Positions 6,490-12,614 of a stretch of DNA of 57,754 bases are shown piece by piece (the stretch's first letter is position 1; every line of letters starts with the position of its first letter). A program made the translations under genes and the position numbers. Source of the stretch: a virus; IMG/VR virus record IMGVR_UViG_3300032897_000006, positions 1-57,754 of that record. The stretch is one strand, 5' to 3'. The notes under the pieces were generated by a model. The model ran no database searches. It was not told where the DNA came from and saw only the letters and a list, made by a program, of their open reading frames with translations.

Positions 6490-7473
6490 CTAGTCACGCC
6501 TGCTCTCCATAATCGCACGTCCGATCATTTCCGGGATTTGCGGCAGGAGCGAGTTTCCAAGGGCTTTAACTCTGTCCACAAGATAGGGAATCCCATCATC
6601 CACTCCACAAAGCGCGGGTTCATCCGGCCACGCTTTCCAGCAACCTGTGAAATTTTCTCTGGAAGATTCGGACTGTGAGTTCCGTGCGGCTTTGGCGTTG
6701 CCGTTCTCCAATCCCGCGCATTCGGCGTCGGCAATGTTCCCGCGTGTCTGGTTTCGTACCCGCGAAAAACTGTCAGGAGGTCTCCACGCCCGCCCTTGTC
6801 CGCATCCGCCGCCTTGGGAGTCGATAAATTTTGAAGAATCATGCTCAGAGGTGTTCCGCCCTGAGCATATGGTTTTGTTCTCATGGTTGTTTCTGTTGTT
6901 GGCGTTGGAAGCATCCCCAATGCCCACCCCAATTTGTTCGGCTTTTTCCTGCCATCTCCCGATTTCCTCAAATTCACATCGTTTGCTGCGGGGCAACTCT
7001 GAGGCGTGGGCAACAATCCAAATGCGGTCCCGCTCATGAGGGGCGCCGATGGCGCACGCCGGTACGCAATCCCATTCAAGATTATACCCGCTCTCGGCCA
7101 ACTCCCCGCATACATCGCCCATCCCGTCACCAAGCAGCGCTGCCACGTTCTCCAGGATCGCGTATTCTGGTCGTACCAGGCGAATGGCTCGCACCAATTC
7201 CCGGTAGAGTCCTGAATTGCGACCGGTAATTCCGGCGCGATGTCCAGCTCTGGATACGTCCTGGCATGGAAATCCGCCACAGATGACATCGGCCTCTCCC
7301 TCCCTGAATTCAGCTTTCGTCACATCATCATCGCAAGGCACATCCGGCCAATGTTTCGCCAAAACGCGGCGGCAGAACGGATCAATCTCCACAAATCTTA
7401 CAGTTTTCATCCCGACTCTTTCCAGGCCGAGGCTGAAGCCGCCGATGCCGCTGAAAATGTCTAATACTCTCAT
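6490..7473 (-). CDS. dcm-like: DNA cytosine-C5 methyltransferase, 327 aa
   Basis: All core motifs are present: I (LDIFSGIGG, 4-12), IV (GGFPCQDVS with catalytic Cys70), VI (ENV, 108-110), VIII (HERDRIWIVA, 146-155) and X (ALGNSLLPQI near 304). The region between VIII and X is a low-complexity, Asn/Ser-rich target-recognition segment. It transfers a methyl group from S-adenosylmethionine to cytosine C5, probably to protect phage DNA from restriction or alter regulation. The start overlaps the RusA stop (CCATGA). A second long frame on the same strand covers most of it; see the next entry. Confidence 0.93.
   Translation of the reverse strand: MRVLDIFSGIGGFSLGLERVGMKTVRFVEIDPFCRRVLAKHWPDVPCDDDVTKAEFREGEADVICGGFPCQDVSRAGHRAGITGRNSGLYRELVRAIRLVRPEYAILENVAALLGDGMGDVCGELAESGYNLEWDCVPACAIGAPHERDRIWIVAHASELPRSKRCEFEEIGRWQEKAEQIGVGIGDASNANNRNNHENKTICSGRNTSEHDSSKFIDSQGGGCGQGRAWRPPDSFSRVRNQTRGNIADAECAGLENGNAKAARNSQSESSRENFTGCWKAWPDEPALCGVDDGIPYLVDRVKALGNSLLPQIPEMIGRAIMESRRD
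6525..7289 (-). CDS. Overlapping frame inside the methyltransferase gene, 254 aa
   Basis: A 255-codon open frame on the same strand as the methyltransferase, in a different reading frame, starting at ATG. It contains SWRTWQRCL, SWPRAGIILNGIAY, several LPTP repeats and, near the end, NPRFVEWMMGFP. I recall these motifs from phage proteins annotated separately, next to or as cytosine methyltransferases. They fall opposite motifs VI-VIII and X of the methyltransferase frame. Either the DNA encodes two proteins, or this is an alternative frame kept open by constraints on the enzyme and copied through databases. Its ribosome site is not obvious. Confidence 0.4.
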   Translation of the reverse strand: MSSVADFHARTYPELDIAPELPVAIQDSTGNWCEPFAWYDQNTRSWRTWQRCLVTGWAMYAGSWPRAGIILNGIAYRRAPSAPLMSGTAFGLLPTPQSCPAANDVNLRKSGDGRKKPNKLGWALGMLPTPTTETTMRTKPYAQGGTPLSMILQNLSTPKAADADKGGRGDLLTVFRGYETRHAGTLPTPNARDWRTATPKPHGTHSPNLPEKISQVAGKRGRMNPRFVEWMMGFPILWTELKPLETRSCRKSRK

Positions 7474-7934
7474 GGTCCCAAATCCCGGATTGTGACAATG
7501 GTTTTTTGCTCGGCGCGAGAACGCGGCTTCAGGTGGAAAATCTCACTTACAAGATGCTCAGGGTCATCGCCGGCGATTATGCCAAGGCCATAGGGATGGC
7601 GTTTGCTTCGCGGTTGCAAAAGGTCCAGGAGCCATTTTAACGAGGCTACAAGGTTATCGTCATCCGGTTGCTTTATCCCGTGCCTGAAGACCCTCACAAG
7701 TGCCTTGGGGATCGGCTCAGGCGGTCCCCGGCCTATGGCTTGTGCCACCTCCTGGCTTAGAGCGTGGATGAGTTTGGATTTGGTACTCCAGTGCATGTCT
7801 TTTTTTCGATTGGGCAGGATCAGCGGCCTTTTTAGCGTGAAGCTGTATTCCCCGATATGCGGCGGTTCTGGCGCGGTGTGCTGCGCCTGGCGCTTCTGGT
7901 AGTCGCGGAGCCAGGACTCATCGAATCCCTTCAT
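7470..7934 (-). CDS. rusA-like: RusA-family Holliday junction resolvase, 154 aa
   Basis: The central segment QPDDDNLVASLKWLLDLL carries the clustered aspartates that bind magnesium in RusA-type endonucleases, followed by GIIAGDDPEHL, also family-typical. Usual length is 120-160 residues. It cuts Holliday junctions in phage recombination, matching the ERF and YqaJ genes transcribed divergently. I chose the ATG with AAGGAAC before it; an upstream ATG adds eight codons. It overlaps the HTH gene by 17 bases and the methyltransferase by four. Confidence 0.85.
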   Translation of the reverse strand: MKGFDESWLRDYQKRQAQHTAPEPPHIGEYSFTLKRPLILPNRKKDMHWSTKSKLIHALSQEVAQAIGRGPPEPIPKALVRVFRHGIKQPDDDNLVASLKWLLDLLQPRSKRHPYGLGIIAGDDPEHLVSEIFHLKPRSRAEQKTIVTIRDLGP

Positions 7935-8157
7935 GTTCCTTGTCCCTGCGCTTTTCAATCCGCGTTCCCGTAGCGCTGCTTTCCAGATCGGCCGCCGTTA
8001 TACCCCAGCCTTTTTCTTTGGCGATTTGTTCGGCAAGAAGCCAAAACCTGGAAGGTATTCCACGGCTTTTCCAATGGCTTATACAAATTCTGGAAACATT
8101 GAAGGCTTTGGCGGCATCGCCGGGGGCAAACCGTTCCAGAAAAGATTTATGATCCAT
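7918..8157 (-). CDS. Small HTH regulator (Cro/YdaS-like), 79 aa
   Basis: The segment FAPGDAAKAFNVSRICISHW, then KSRGIPSRFW, is a helix-turn-helix of the short phage repressor type: GDAAKAFNV, then recognition helix SRICISHWK. IPSRFWLLAEQIAKEKG is typical of such proteins after the HTH. The ATG at 8157 is preceded by GGAAA; an in-frame upstream ATG would add 27 codons running through the operator region. It is first in the leftward unit and faces the recombination operon across TGCA-type palindromes, so it probably regulates itself and that operon. Confidence 0.7.
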   Translation of the reverse strand: MDHKSFLERFAPGDAAKAFNVSRICISHWKSRGIPSRFWLLAEQIAKEKGWGITAADLESSATGTRIEKRRDKEHEGIR

Positions 8158-8319
8158 TTTTGGACGTTTCCATTTTTTGCAGGACTCAGTGTTTAACAAG
8201 AAACTCCTGGACTGTCCATTTTGGATTGCACTATGCAAAAAAAAAGAATATCATTGCACTGCATAAACAATTAATAAAACGCTGGAAACAAATTATGCAA
8301 AACATTGAAAGGATTGCAT
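8158..8319. promoter_or_regulatory. Divergent regulatory region with TGCA-type operators
   Basis: Three related inverted repeats lie between the HTH gene and the recombination operon: TTGCACTATGCAA (8226-8238), ATTGCACTGCATAA (8253-8266), and ATGCAA with TTGCAT 13 bases apart (8295-8319). Their spacing of 20-40 bases resembles a multi-site switch. The third overlaps the ribosome site of the 87-aa gene. Confidence 0.6.
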
Positions 8320-8583
8320 ATGTGGCAAGATAATAAGGAAGTTGTGTCTCCTGCTGAAAAGCAAAAGATGCTGGATATGCAATCCACAATGGAAACGCTT
8401 TTGACCGGTGCCATTGACAAATTGCAGGACGAAGGCGTTTGCATCATGGTTCTCTACAAGGAGGGTAACGCCTTACGGATGGCCCATATATCCAATGTAA
8501 GGACGCCATACCTAATCCTGGCCATGAAGGAATGGATAAAAATTCAGGAAGGGGAAAATGAACGAGATCATTTCGACGGATGA
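8320..8583 (+). CDS. Hypothetical protein, 87 aa
   Basis: Soluble protein, residues 10-40 helical, then a beta-rich core (GVCIMVLYKEGNALRMAHIS). The ATG is placed six bases after GAAAGGA; a TTG five codons earlier is less likely. First gene of the rightward recombination operon, overlapping the ERF gene by 26 bases. It may be a recombination accessory protein by position only; I do not recognise it. Confidence 0.6.
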   Translation: MWQDNKEVVSPAEKQKMLDMQSTMETLLTGAIDKLQDEGVCIMVLYKEGNALRMAHISNVRTPYLILAMKEWIKIQEGENERDHFDG

Positions 8584-9310
8584 TGCGGAAAAGCCTACAG
8601 TATCCCTTCTGAATATCATCGCGGAAGCATCCAGGAACCCGGATACAAACATCGCCAATCTCCAGGCGCTTTTGCAAATGCAGCGGGAGGTTATGGCTGA
8701 TCAGGCGAAAATTGCCTTTGCCCGCGCCTTGTGGCGGTTGAAGAAAGATATGCCGCAAATCCCGAAAAACGGGATCATTGATCTAGGCACTAAGGGAAAA
8801 ATCAAATTCGCCCGGTGGGAGGATATGGCTGAGGTCATCCAGCCGCTCATGGACCGGGAAGGCTTCACCCTCTCTTTTGATACTGAGGAACGCGCCCGAG
8901 AGGGCGGCGGCAGCGTGGTTATAGGCACGCTGACGCATATAGACGGCCACAGCAAGACGGCGCGCTTCAGCCTGCCCCTGGATAGCGGGCCGGGACGGAA
9001 CAGCCTCCAGGCGGCCGGCTCCACGCTCTCCTACGGCAAGCGCTATGTGACCGAGCTGCTTCTAAACATCGTTAGGCGCGGCGAGGATGACGATGCCCAT
9101 GCCGCAGGCATCCGCTACATCACGCCGCAGCAAAAAGATGAGTTGATTGCACTCATTAAGGAAACAAATACAGATACGAAAGCCTATCTTCTGAATCGCG
9201 GCGTGAACAGCCTGGATGAAATCGAGTTTAAAAATTTTCCATCCTCTCTCAATGCACTTCTAGCCAAGAAAGCAAAAATGGAGAAAAAAGGTGAAGGAAA
9301 TTCAAGTTGA
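8558..9310 (+). CDS. erf-like: ERF-family single-strand annealing protein, 250 aa
   Basis: The ERF signature is clear: SFDTEERAREGGGSVVIGTL, then GSTLSYGKRYVTELLLNI (154-171), then acidic GEDDDA. Such proteins bind single-stranded DNA and anneal complementary strands during phage recombination and circularisation. It overlaps the YqaJ exonuclease gene by 20 bases, so the pair is an exonuclease-annealase system like lambda Exo-Beta. GGGGAAA precedes the ATG. Usual family length is about 200-260 residues. Confidence 0.9.
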   Translation: MNEIISTDDAEKPTVSLLNIIAEASRNPDTNIANLQALLQMQREVMADQAKIAFARALWRLKKDMPQIPKNGIIDLGTKGKIKFARWEDMAEVIQPLMDREGFTLSFDTEERAREGGGSVVIGTLTHIDGHSKTARFSLPLDSGPGRNSLQAAGSTLSYGKRYVTELLLNIVRRGEDDDAHAAGIRYITPQQKDELIALIKETNTDTKAYLLNRGVNSLDEIEFKNFPSSLNALLAKKAKMEKKGEGNSS

Positions 9311-9965
9311 ACAGGGGAGTCCTGAATGGCTCTCCGCCCGCCTCGGCATGCCCACGGCTTCAAATTTCGACAAGATTCTAACGCCAGGCGGAAAACTATC
9401 CACATCGGCACGAAAATACGCTTACTATCTGGCAGCGGAGAAAATTCTGAATCGCCAGCTCGAATCCCTGGATCACCTAGAATGGGTCCAGCACGGGAAA
9501 ATGCACGAAGACGCCGCGGTTAAAAATTATGAGTTTGTTCAAGAGGTTAGAATCCGAAAATGCGGGCTGATCACCACGGATGACGGCCGTGCCGGGGCTA
9601 GTCCAGATCGCCTCCTGCTGGATTTGAACGGCGGGCTGGAGATCAAATGCCCCGCGCCGCAAACACAGATCGGCTATATCGTGGACGGGTTTGGCGATGC
9701 CTATAAATGCCAGGTACAAGGGCAAATGTGGGTGGCGGAGCTGGATTTTGTTGACCGCTACGCCTGGCACCCGGAATTGCCTCCATCTCTTCAGCGCACG
9801 GAACGCGATGAACCATTTATCAAGCTCTTGGCTGATGCCATCAATCAGTTTTGCGATGATTTGGACGAAATTATCCGCAAAGCCAGAGCATCCGGCTATT
9901 TCGAGGAACAGCAAAAGCTGTTGACCACCATAGATCAAGCCTATTTATCGGATTCAAACCAATGA
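9291..9965 (+). CDS. YqaJ/lambda-Exo-type recombinase nuclease, 224 aa
   Basis: Has QGSPEWLSARLGMPTASNF at the N-terminus, GKMHEDAA in the middle, GASPDR (102-107) and LEIKCP (116-121). These are the PD-(D/E)xK nuclease residues of YqaJ-type alkaline exonucleases. It degrades one strand from DNA ends to expose single strands for the ERF partner. It starts at GTG inside the ERF gene after GAGAAAAAAG and overlaps the next gene at ATGA. Length is normal for the family. Confidence 0.92.
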   Translation: MKEIQVEQGSPEWLSARLGMPTASNFDKILTPGGKLSTSARKYAYYLAAEKILNRQLESLDHLEWVQHGKMHEDAAVKNYEFVQEVRIRKCGLITTDDGRAGASPDRLLLDLNGGLEIKCPAPQTQIGYIVDGFGDAYKCQVQGQMWVAELDFVDRYAWHPELPPSLQRTERDEPFIKLLADAINQFCDDLDEIIRKARASGYFEEQQKLLTTIDQAYLSDSNQ

Positions 9966-10306
9966 TAGATTTGCGGGAGTTGGATAAATACAGAGTCGAT
10001 GGATACACCCATGAAGATCGAAAATTTCATGGTGTATTCTGCATCACATCAAAATCCGCACGGCGGGTTATGAGGATTATCGCCTCAAATGGCGATGGCT
10101 GGGATCATGTCTCAATAAGTCTCAATAACCGCTGCCCGAATTGGCAGGAGATGGAGCAAATCAAGCGGCTTTTTTTCAAGGAAGAGGAGCTATGCTGGCA
10201 ATACCATGTGCCGCCGGCGGATCATATCAATGTTCACCCTTATGTGTTGCATATTTGGCGGAAACACAATTTTGATATGCCCCTGCCGCCCAAGGAAATG
10301 GTGTAA
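9962..10306 (+). CDS. DUF7694-type phage protein, 114 aa
   Basis: Contains the pattern GWDHVSISLNNRCPNWQEME (residues 46-65), followed by KRLFF, an acidic pair and HPYVLHIWR, recalled from a common phage family (DUF7694). Members lie beside recombination or replication genes and have no known biochemical role. Its ATG overlaps the YqaJ stop (ATGA), so it is the last gene of that operon. The following 106 bases hold a regulatory element. Confidence 0.75.
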   Translation: MIDLRELDKYRVDGYTHEDRKFHGVFCITSKSARRVMRIIASNGDGWDHVSISLNNRCPNWQEMEQIKRLFFKEEELCWQYHVPPADHINVHPYVLHIWRKHNFDMPLPPKEMV

Positions 10307-10328
10307 ATTTAGGCATAACATTTCTAAT

Positions 10329-10374
10329 TCATCTTAGATGATTGGTATTTACAATTAGAGAAAATATATTAAGA
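10329..10374 (+). promoter_or_regulatory. Promoter with CATCTTAGATG palindrome
   Basis: TCATCTTAGATGA is a perfect 5-bp inverted repeat. TTGGTA and TATATT 17 bases apart could be -35 and -10 boxes, and TTTACAATTA follows the palindrome. The same block occurs before the KTSC gene. Confidence 0.5.
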
Positions 10375-10412
10375 CCGCTCTTGTTTGGTATGAACAAAAC
10401 TGGAGCAAGATT

Positions 10413-10766
10413 TTGAAAGCGAAACTTTTCCTTTTGGCGGCATCTATCTCCCTCGCTCCCACGGCATCCTATGCACGTACATGGGTGGTGGAAAATATTG
10501 AAAACGCAACATGCGATTATTTGCCATCGGATGGCTATACATCCCCAGCAGATGCAGAAGACCAGTTACGTCAGCAGAACATAATTCCCAATATCACGGA
10601 ACAAACCAATGCAGATGGCACGCTTTCAGGTGTTACACTCTCATATGTTTCGGCGGGAGGTACTACGCTTGAAATGCAGTTTTTCACTTCAATGGATGGA
10701 TGTCAGGACCAGCTTGGTCAGGATTTGAAAAATGGGATTGTGACTGATCCTAATGCTCTGAGATAG
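10413..10766 (+). CDS. Secreted small protein, 117 aa
   Basis: Signal peptide at residues 1-21 (KLFLLAASISLAPTASYA). The mature part has two cysteines (NATCDYLPSDG and MDGCQDQLGQD) that could form a disulfide in the periplasm. The start is TTG, eight bases after GGAG; a nearby ATG opens only a short frame. Preceded by its own promoter-like element. Function unknown. Confidence 0.6.
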   Translation: MKAKLFLLAASISLAPTASYARTWVVENIENATCDYLPSDGYTSPADAEDQLRQQNIIPNITEQTNADGTLSGVTLSYVSAGGTTLEMQFFTSMDGCQDQLGQDLKNGIVTDPNALR

Positions 10767-10777
10767 GAAAAGTCGTT

Positions 10778-10990
10778 ATGATTCCAAGGAGTTTTGAGAT
10801 TGGAGAGATCGTCCAGGTTGATCCGAATGTAGAAACATTCGGCGGCTGCCTAGTGGTGGTCACGGAGCCAAAGGAATGGGGCATTCAAGGATATGTGCAA
10901 AATGCCGGTAGCAATGGACAGGCATATATCCGCCTCAAATTTAAGGACATAGAGCCAACAGGCGGTATGGTGGCTTGGATTGTTCCTTAA
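10778..10990 (+). CDS. Conserved small phage protein, SH3-like, 70 aa
   Basis: The sequence VDPNVETFGGCLVVVTEPK, then WGIQGYVQ, is recalled from many phages as a conserved hypothetical. The alternating hydrophobic pattern suggests a small beta barrel of the SH3 type. It follows the secreted protein by 11 bases; AGGAAAAG precedes it. Function unknown. Confidence 0.7.
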   Translation: MIPRSFEIGEIVQVDPNVETFGGCLVVVTEPKEWGIQGYVQNAGSNGQAYIRLKFKDIEPTGGMVAWIVP

Positions 10991-11017
10991 ATTTTTGCCA
11001 CGACTTGATAATTAGTA

Positions 11018-11068
11018 TTGCACCATCATCTTAGATGTGATTAATTTACAATTACGATGATGGTGCAA
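11018..11068 (+). promoter_or_regulatory. 13-bp inverted repeat over the KTSC start region
   Basis: TTGCACCATCATC and GATGATGGTGCAA are perfect 13-bp arms around a 25-base loop. The right arm ends one base before the ATG and covers the place of the ribosome site. The loop contains TTAGATG and TTTACAATTA, shared with the 10329 element. It is either an operator around a promoter or an RNA hairpin hiding the start. Confidence 0.6.
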
Positions 11069-11069
11069 C

Positions 11070-11300
11070 ATGGCAAACCAAATCCCTGAATTGAATCCTG
11101 TCTCCAGCTCGCATTTGGATGCGGTTGGATATGATAGCGCCTCGCAAACGCTATATGTGAAGTGGAAAGACGGCCGGGTGTCTGCTTATGACAATGTTCC
11201 TCCATCAACGGCCAGTGACCTTCAAAAATCGCCAAGCGTCGGCAAGGCGTTCAATTCCCTGATACGCGGCAAGTATCAGCATCAATACGTTGAAAGATAG
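11070..11300 (+). CDS. KTSC-domain protein, 76 aa
   Basis: The KTSC pattern (as in the C-terminal region of some lysyl-tRNA synthetases) is complete: VSSSHLDAVGYD, LYVKWKDGRVSAYDNVP, SVGKAFNSLIRGKYQHQYV. These small domains are common in phages, with no proven activity. The start codon lies just beyond a 13-bp inverted repeat that could control its expression. Followed seven bases later by the recombinase gene. Confidence 0.85.
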   Translation: MANQIPELNPVSSSHLDAVGYDSASQTLYVKWKDGRVSAYDNVPPSTASDLQKSPSVGKAFNSLIRGKYQHQYVER

Positions 11301-11306
11301 AGACTA

Positions 11307-11942
11307 ATGGCTAAAGCGACGAAGACCACAGGCCCGCTCAAGGCTTGCATTTACACGCGAGTTTCCACGGCTGATCAAACCACGGATAACCAACGCCGCG
11401 AATTGATGGAGCTGGCGGCAAAGCGCGGCTGGGAAGTGGTAGGGGAATACACCGATCACGGCATTAGCGGCGGCAAGGGGCGCGAGGCGCGGCCGGGGCT
11501 GAATGCCATGCTGAAGGCGGCGGATGCCGGCGAGTTCGATATTATCCTGGTATGGGCGATTGACCGCCTTGGCCGCTCTTTGGGCAATCTGATCCACACG
11601 CTCCAGGATTTGGATGCGGCCAAGGTCGGCTTGTATCTGCACACGCAAAACCTCGATACCACCACGCCGGCGGGCCGGGCGATGTTCGGCATGCTGGGCG
11701 TCTTTGCCGAGTTTGAGCGCGCCATGATCCAGACTCGCATTAAAGCTGGCCTAGCGCGGGTGAAGGAAGAGGGGCGCCGCCCTGGTCCGAAGGGCATTGA
11801 AGTGAGTGACCCTGAGCGTTACCAGCGCGTCGTGGAATTGCTTGCCAGCGGCATGCGGCCGTGGGTGGTGCATAAGACCACCGGCACCGGACATTCTACT
11901 GTGCTGAGAATCCGGGACGAGATGAGAGCAGCGGCGGAATAA
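11307..11942 (+). CDS. Serine recombinase of the resolvase/invertase family, 211 aa
   Basis: YTRVSTADQ carries the catalytic Ser20. The conserved arginine region is WAIDRLGRSLGNLI, followed by the long helix FGMLGVFAEFERAMIQTRIKAGL that forms the dimer interface. The C-terminal 45 residues form a short HTH of the Hin type. At about 200 residues it is a small resolvase/invertase, not a large serine integrase. In a phage-plasmid it could resolve dimers or invert a segment; no pair of inverted crossover sites was found by eye. Confidence 0.9.
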   Translation: MAKATKTTGPLKACIYTRVSTADQTTDNQRRELMELAAKRGWEVVGEYTDHGISGGKGREARPGLNAMLKAADAGEFDIILVWAIDRLGRSLGNLIHTLQDLDAAKVGLYLHTQNLDTTTPAGRAMFGMLGVFAEFERAMIQTRIKAGLARVKEEGRRPGPKGIEVSDPERYQRVVELLASGMRPWVVHKTTGTGHSTVLRIRDEMRAAAE

Positions 11943-11960
11943 ACAAAGGAGGAAACGCCA

Positions 11961-12233
11961 ATGAAAGACTTTGAAAATATTAACACGATTGATGAATTCT
12001 GGAATAAATTAAAAAATGAGGTGGCGAAAGATGCGGAGATTTACAAATTAGAGTTGATGCGGGCCGTGTTTTACACAGCCTGCGCCGGCATGTACGCCAT
12101 TATGAAATTCAATATTTTTGAAAAGAACACTGATATTCGGACAAAAATTGATTTCATGAGGCTTGTCGAAAAAGAGATTCATGATTTCTGTGATGAAATC
12201 TCAGACGATCTTCCCAAAAACGTCAAACACTGA
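11961..12233 (+). CDS. Hypothetical protein, 90 aa
   Basis: Charged helical protein with a hydrophobic central helix (AVFYTACAGMYAIMKF). The ATG follows AAAGGAGGAAACGCCA, a strong ribosome site. More A+T-rich than its neighbours, like the next gene. Eight bases separate the two, so they are probably cotranscribed. Not recognised. Confidence 0.6.
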   Translation: MKDFENINTIDEFWNKLKNEVAKDAEIYKLELMRAVFYTACAGMYAIMKFNIFEKNTDIRTKIDFMRLVEKEIHDFCDEISDDLPKNVKH

Positions 12234-12241
12234 GGAAAAAC

Positions 12242-12571
12242 ATGCACATTTTGAAAATTATCCTGCAAGGCGTGGGTGAAACCATCATGCTCAGGTTCAA
12301 GACAAAAAGCGATGCGGAACTCAACCGAAATAACATCCAAACGACCATGGAAACAAAAGATGGCGTCTATCCGATGCCGGTAGATATAGAGGATGATTTT
12401 GGTTTATCAGTCAAAATACCGCCCTATGGCGTTCTACTGATGATCCTCATCGACTTTGAAAAAGCCATGGAGGGTGACGCCACCTGGGGGTATAACCAGA
12501 AGAAAATACAGGATCGCACGATAAACCGCCTGATGGCTGAGCAGCCGATCATTCAGAAGGCTTTCCAATAG
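12242..12571 (+). CDS. Hypothetical protein, 109 aa
   Basis: Begins with a short hydrophobic strand (MHILKIILQGV) and has a mixed alpha/beta look with a central VKIPPYGVLLMILI segment. The ATG follows GAGGAAAAAC. It precedes the large terminase gene by 43 bases, a place where a small terminase is often found, but I see no HTH and do not assign that role. Confidence 0.55.
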   Translation: MHILKIILQGVGETIMLRFKTKSDAELNRNNIQTTMETKDGVYPMPVDIEDDFGLSVKIPPYGVLLMILIDFEKAMEGDATWGYNQKKIQDRTINRLMAEQPIIQKAFQ

Positions 12572-12614
12572 ATTCTGCTTGATGGCTAGGGAGGCGCCTT
12601 GATAATGGCCTGAA

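Noticed and set aside
11307-11942. Serine recombinase as the phage integrase
   Set aside because: At 211 residues it has only the catalytic domain and a short HTH; large serine integrases need a long C-terminal part. No attachment site was seen.
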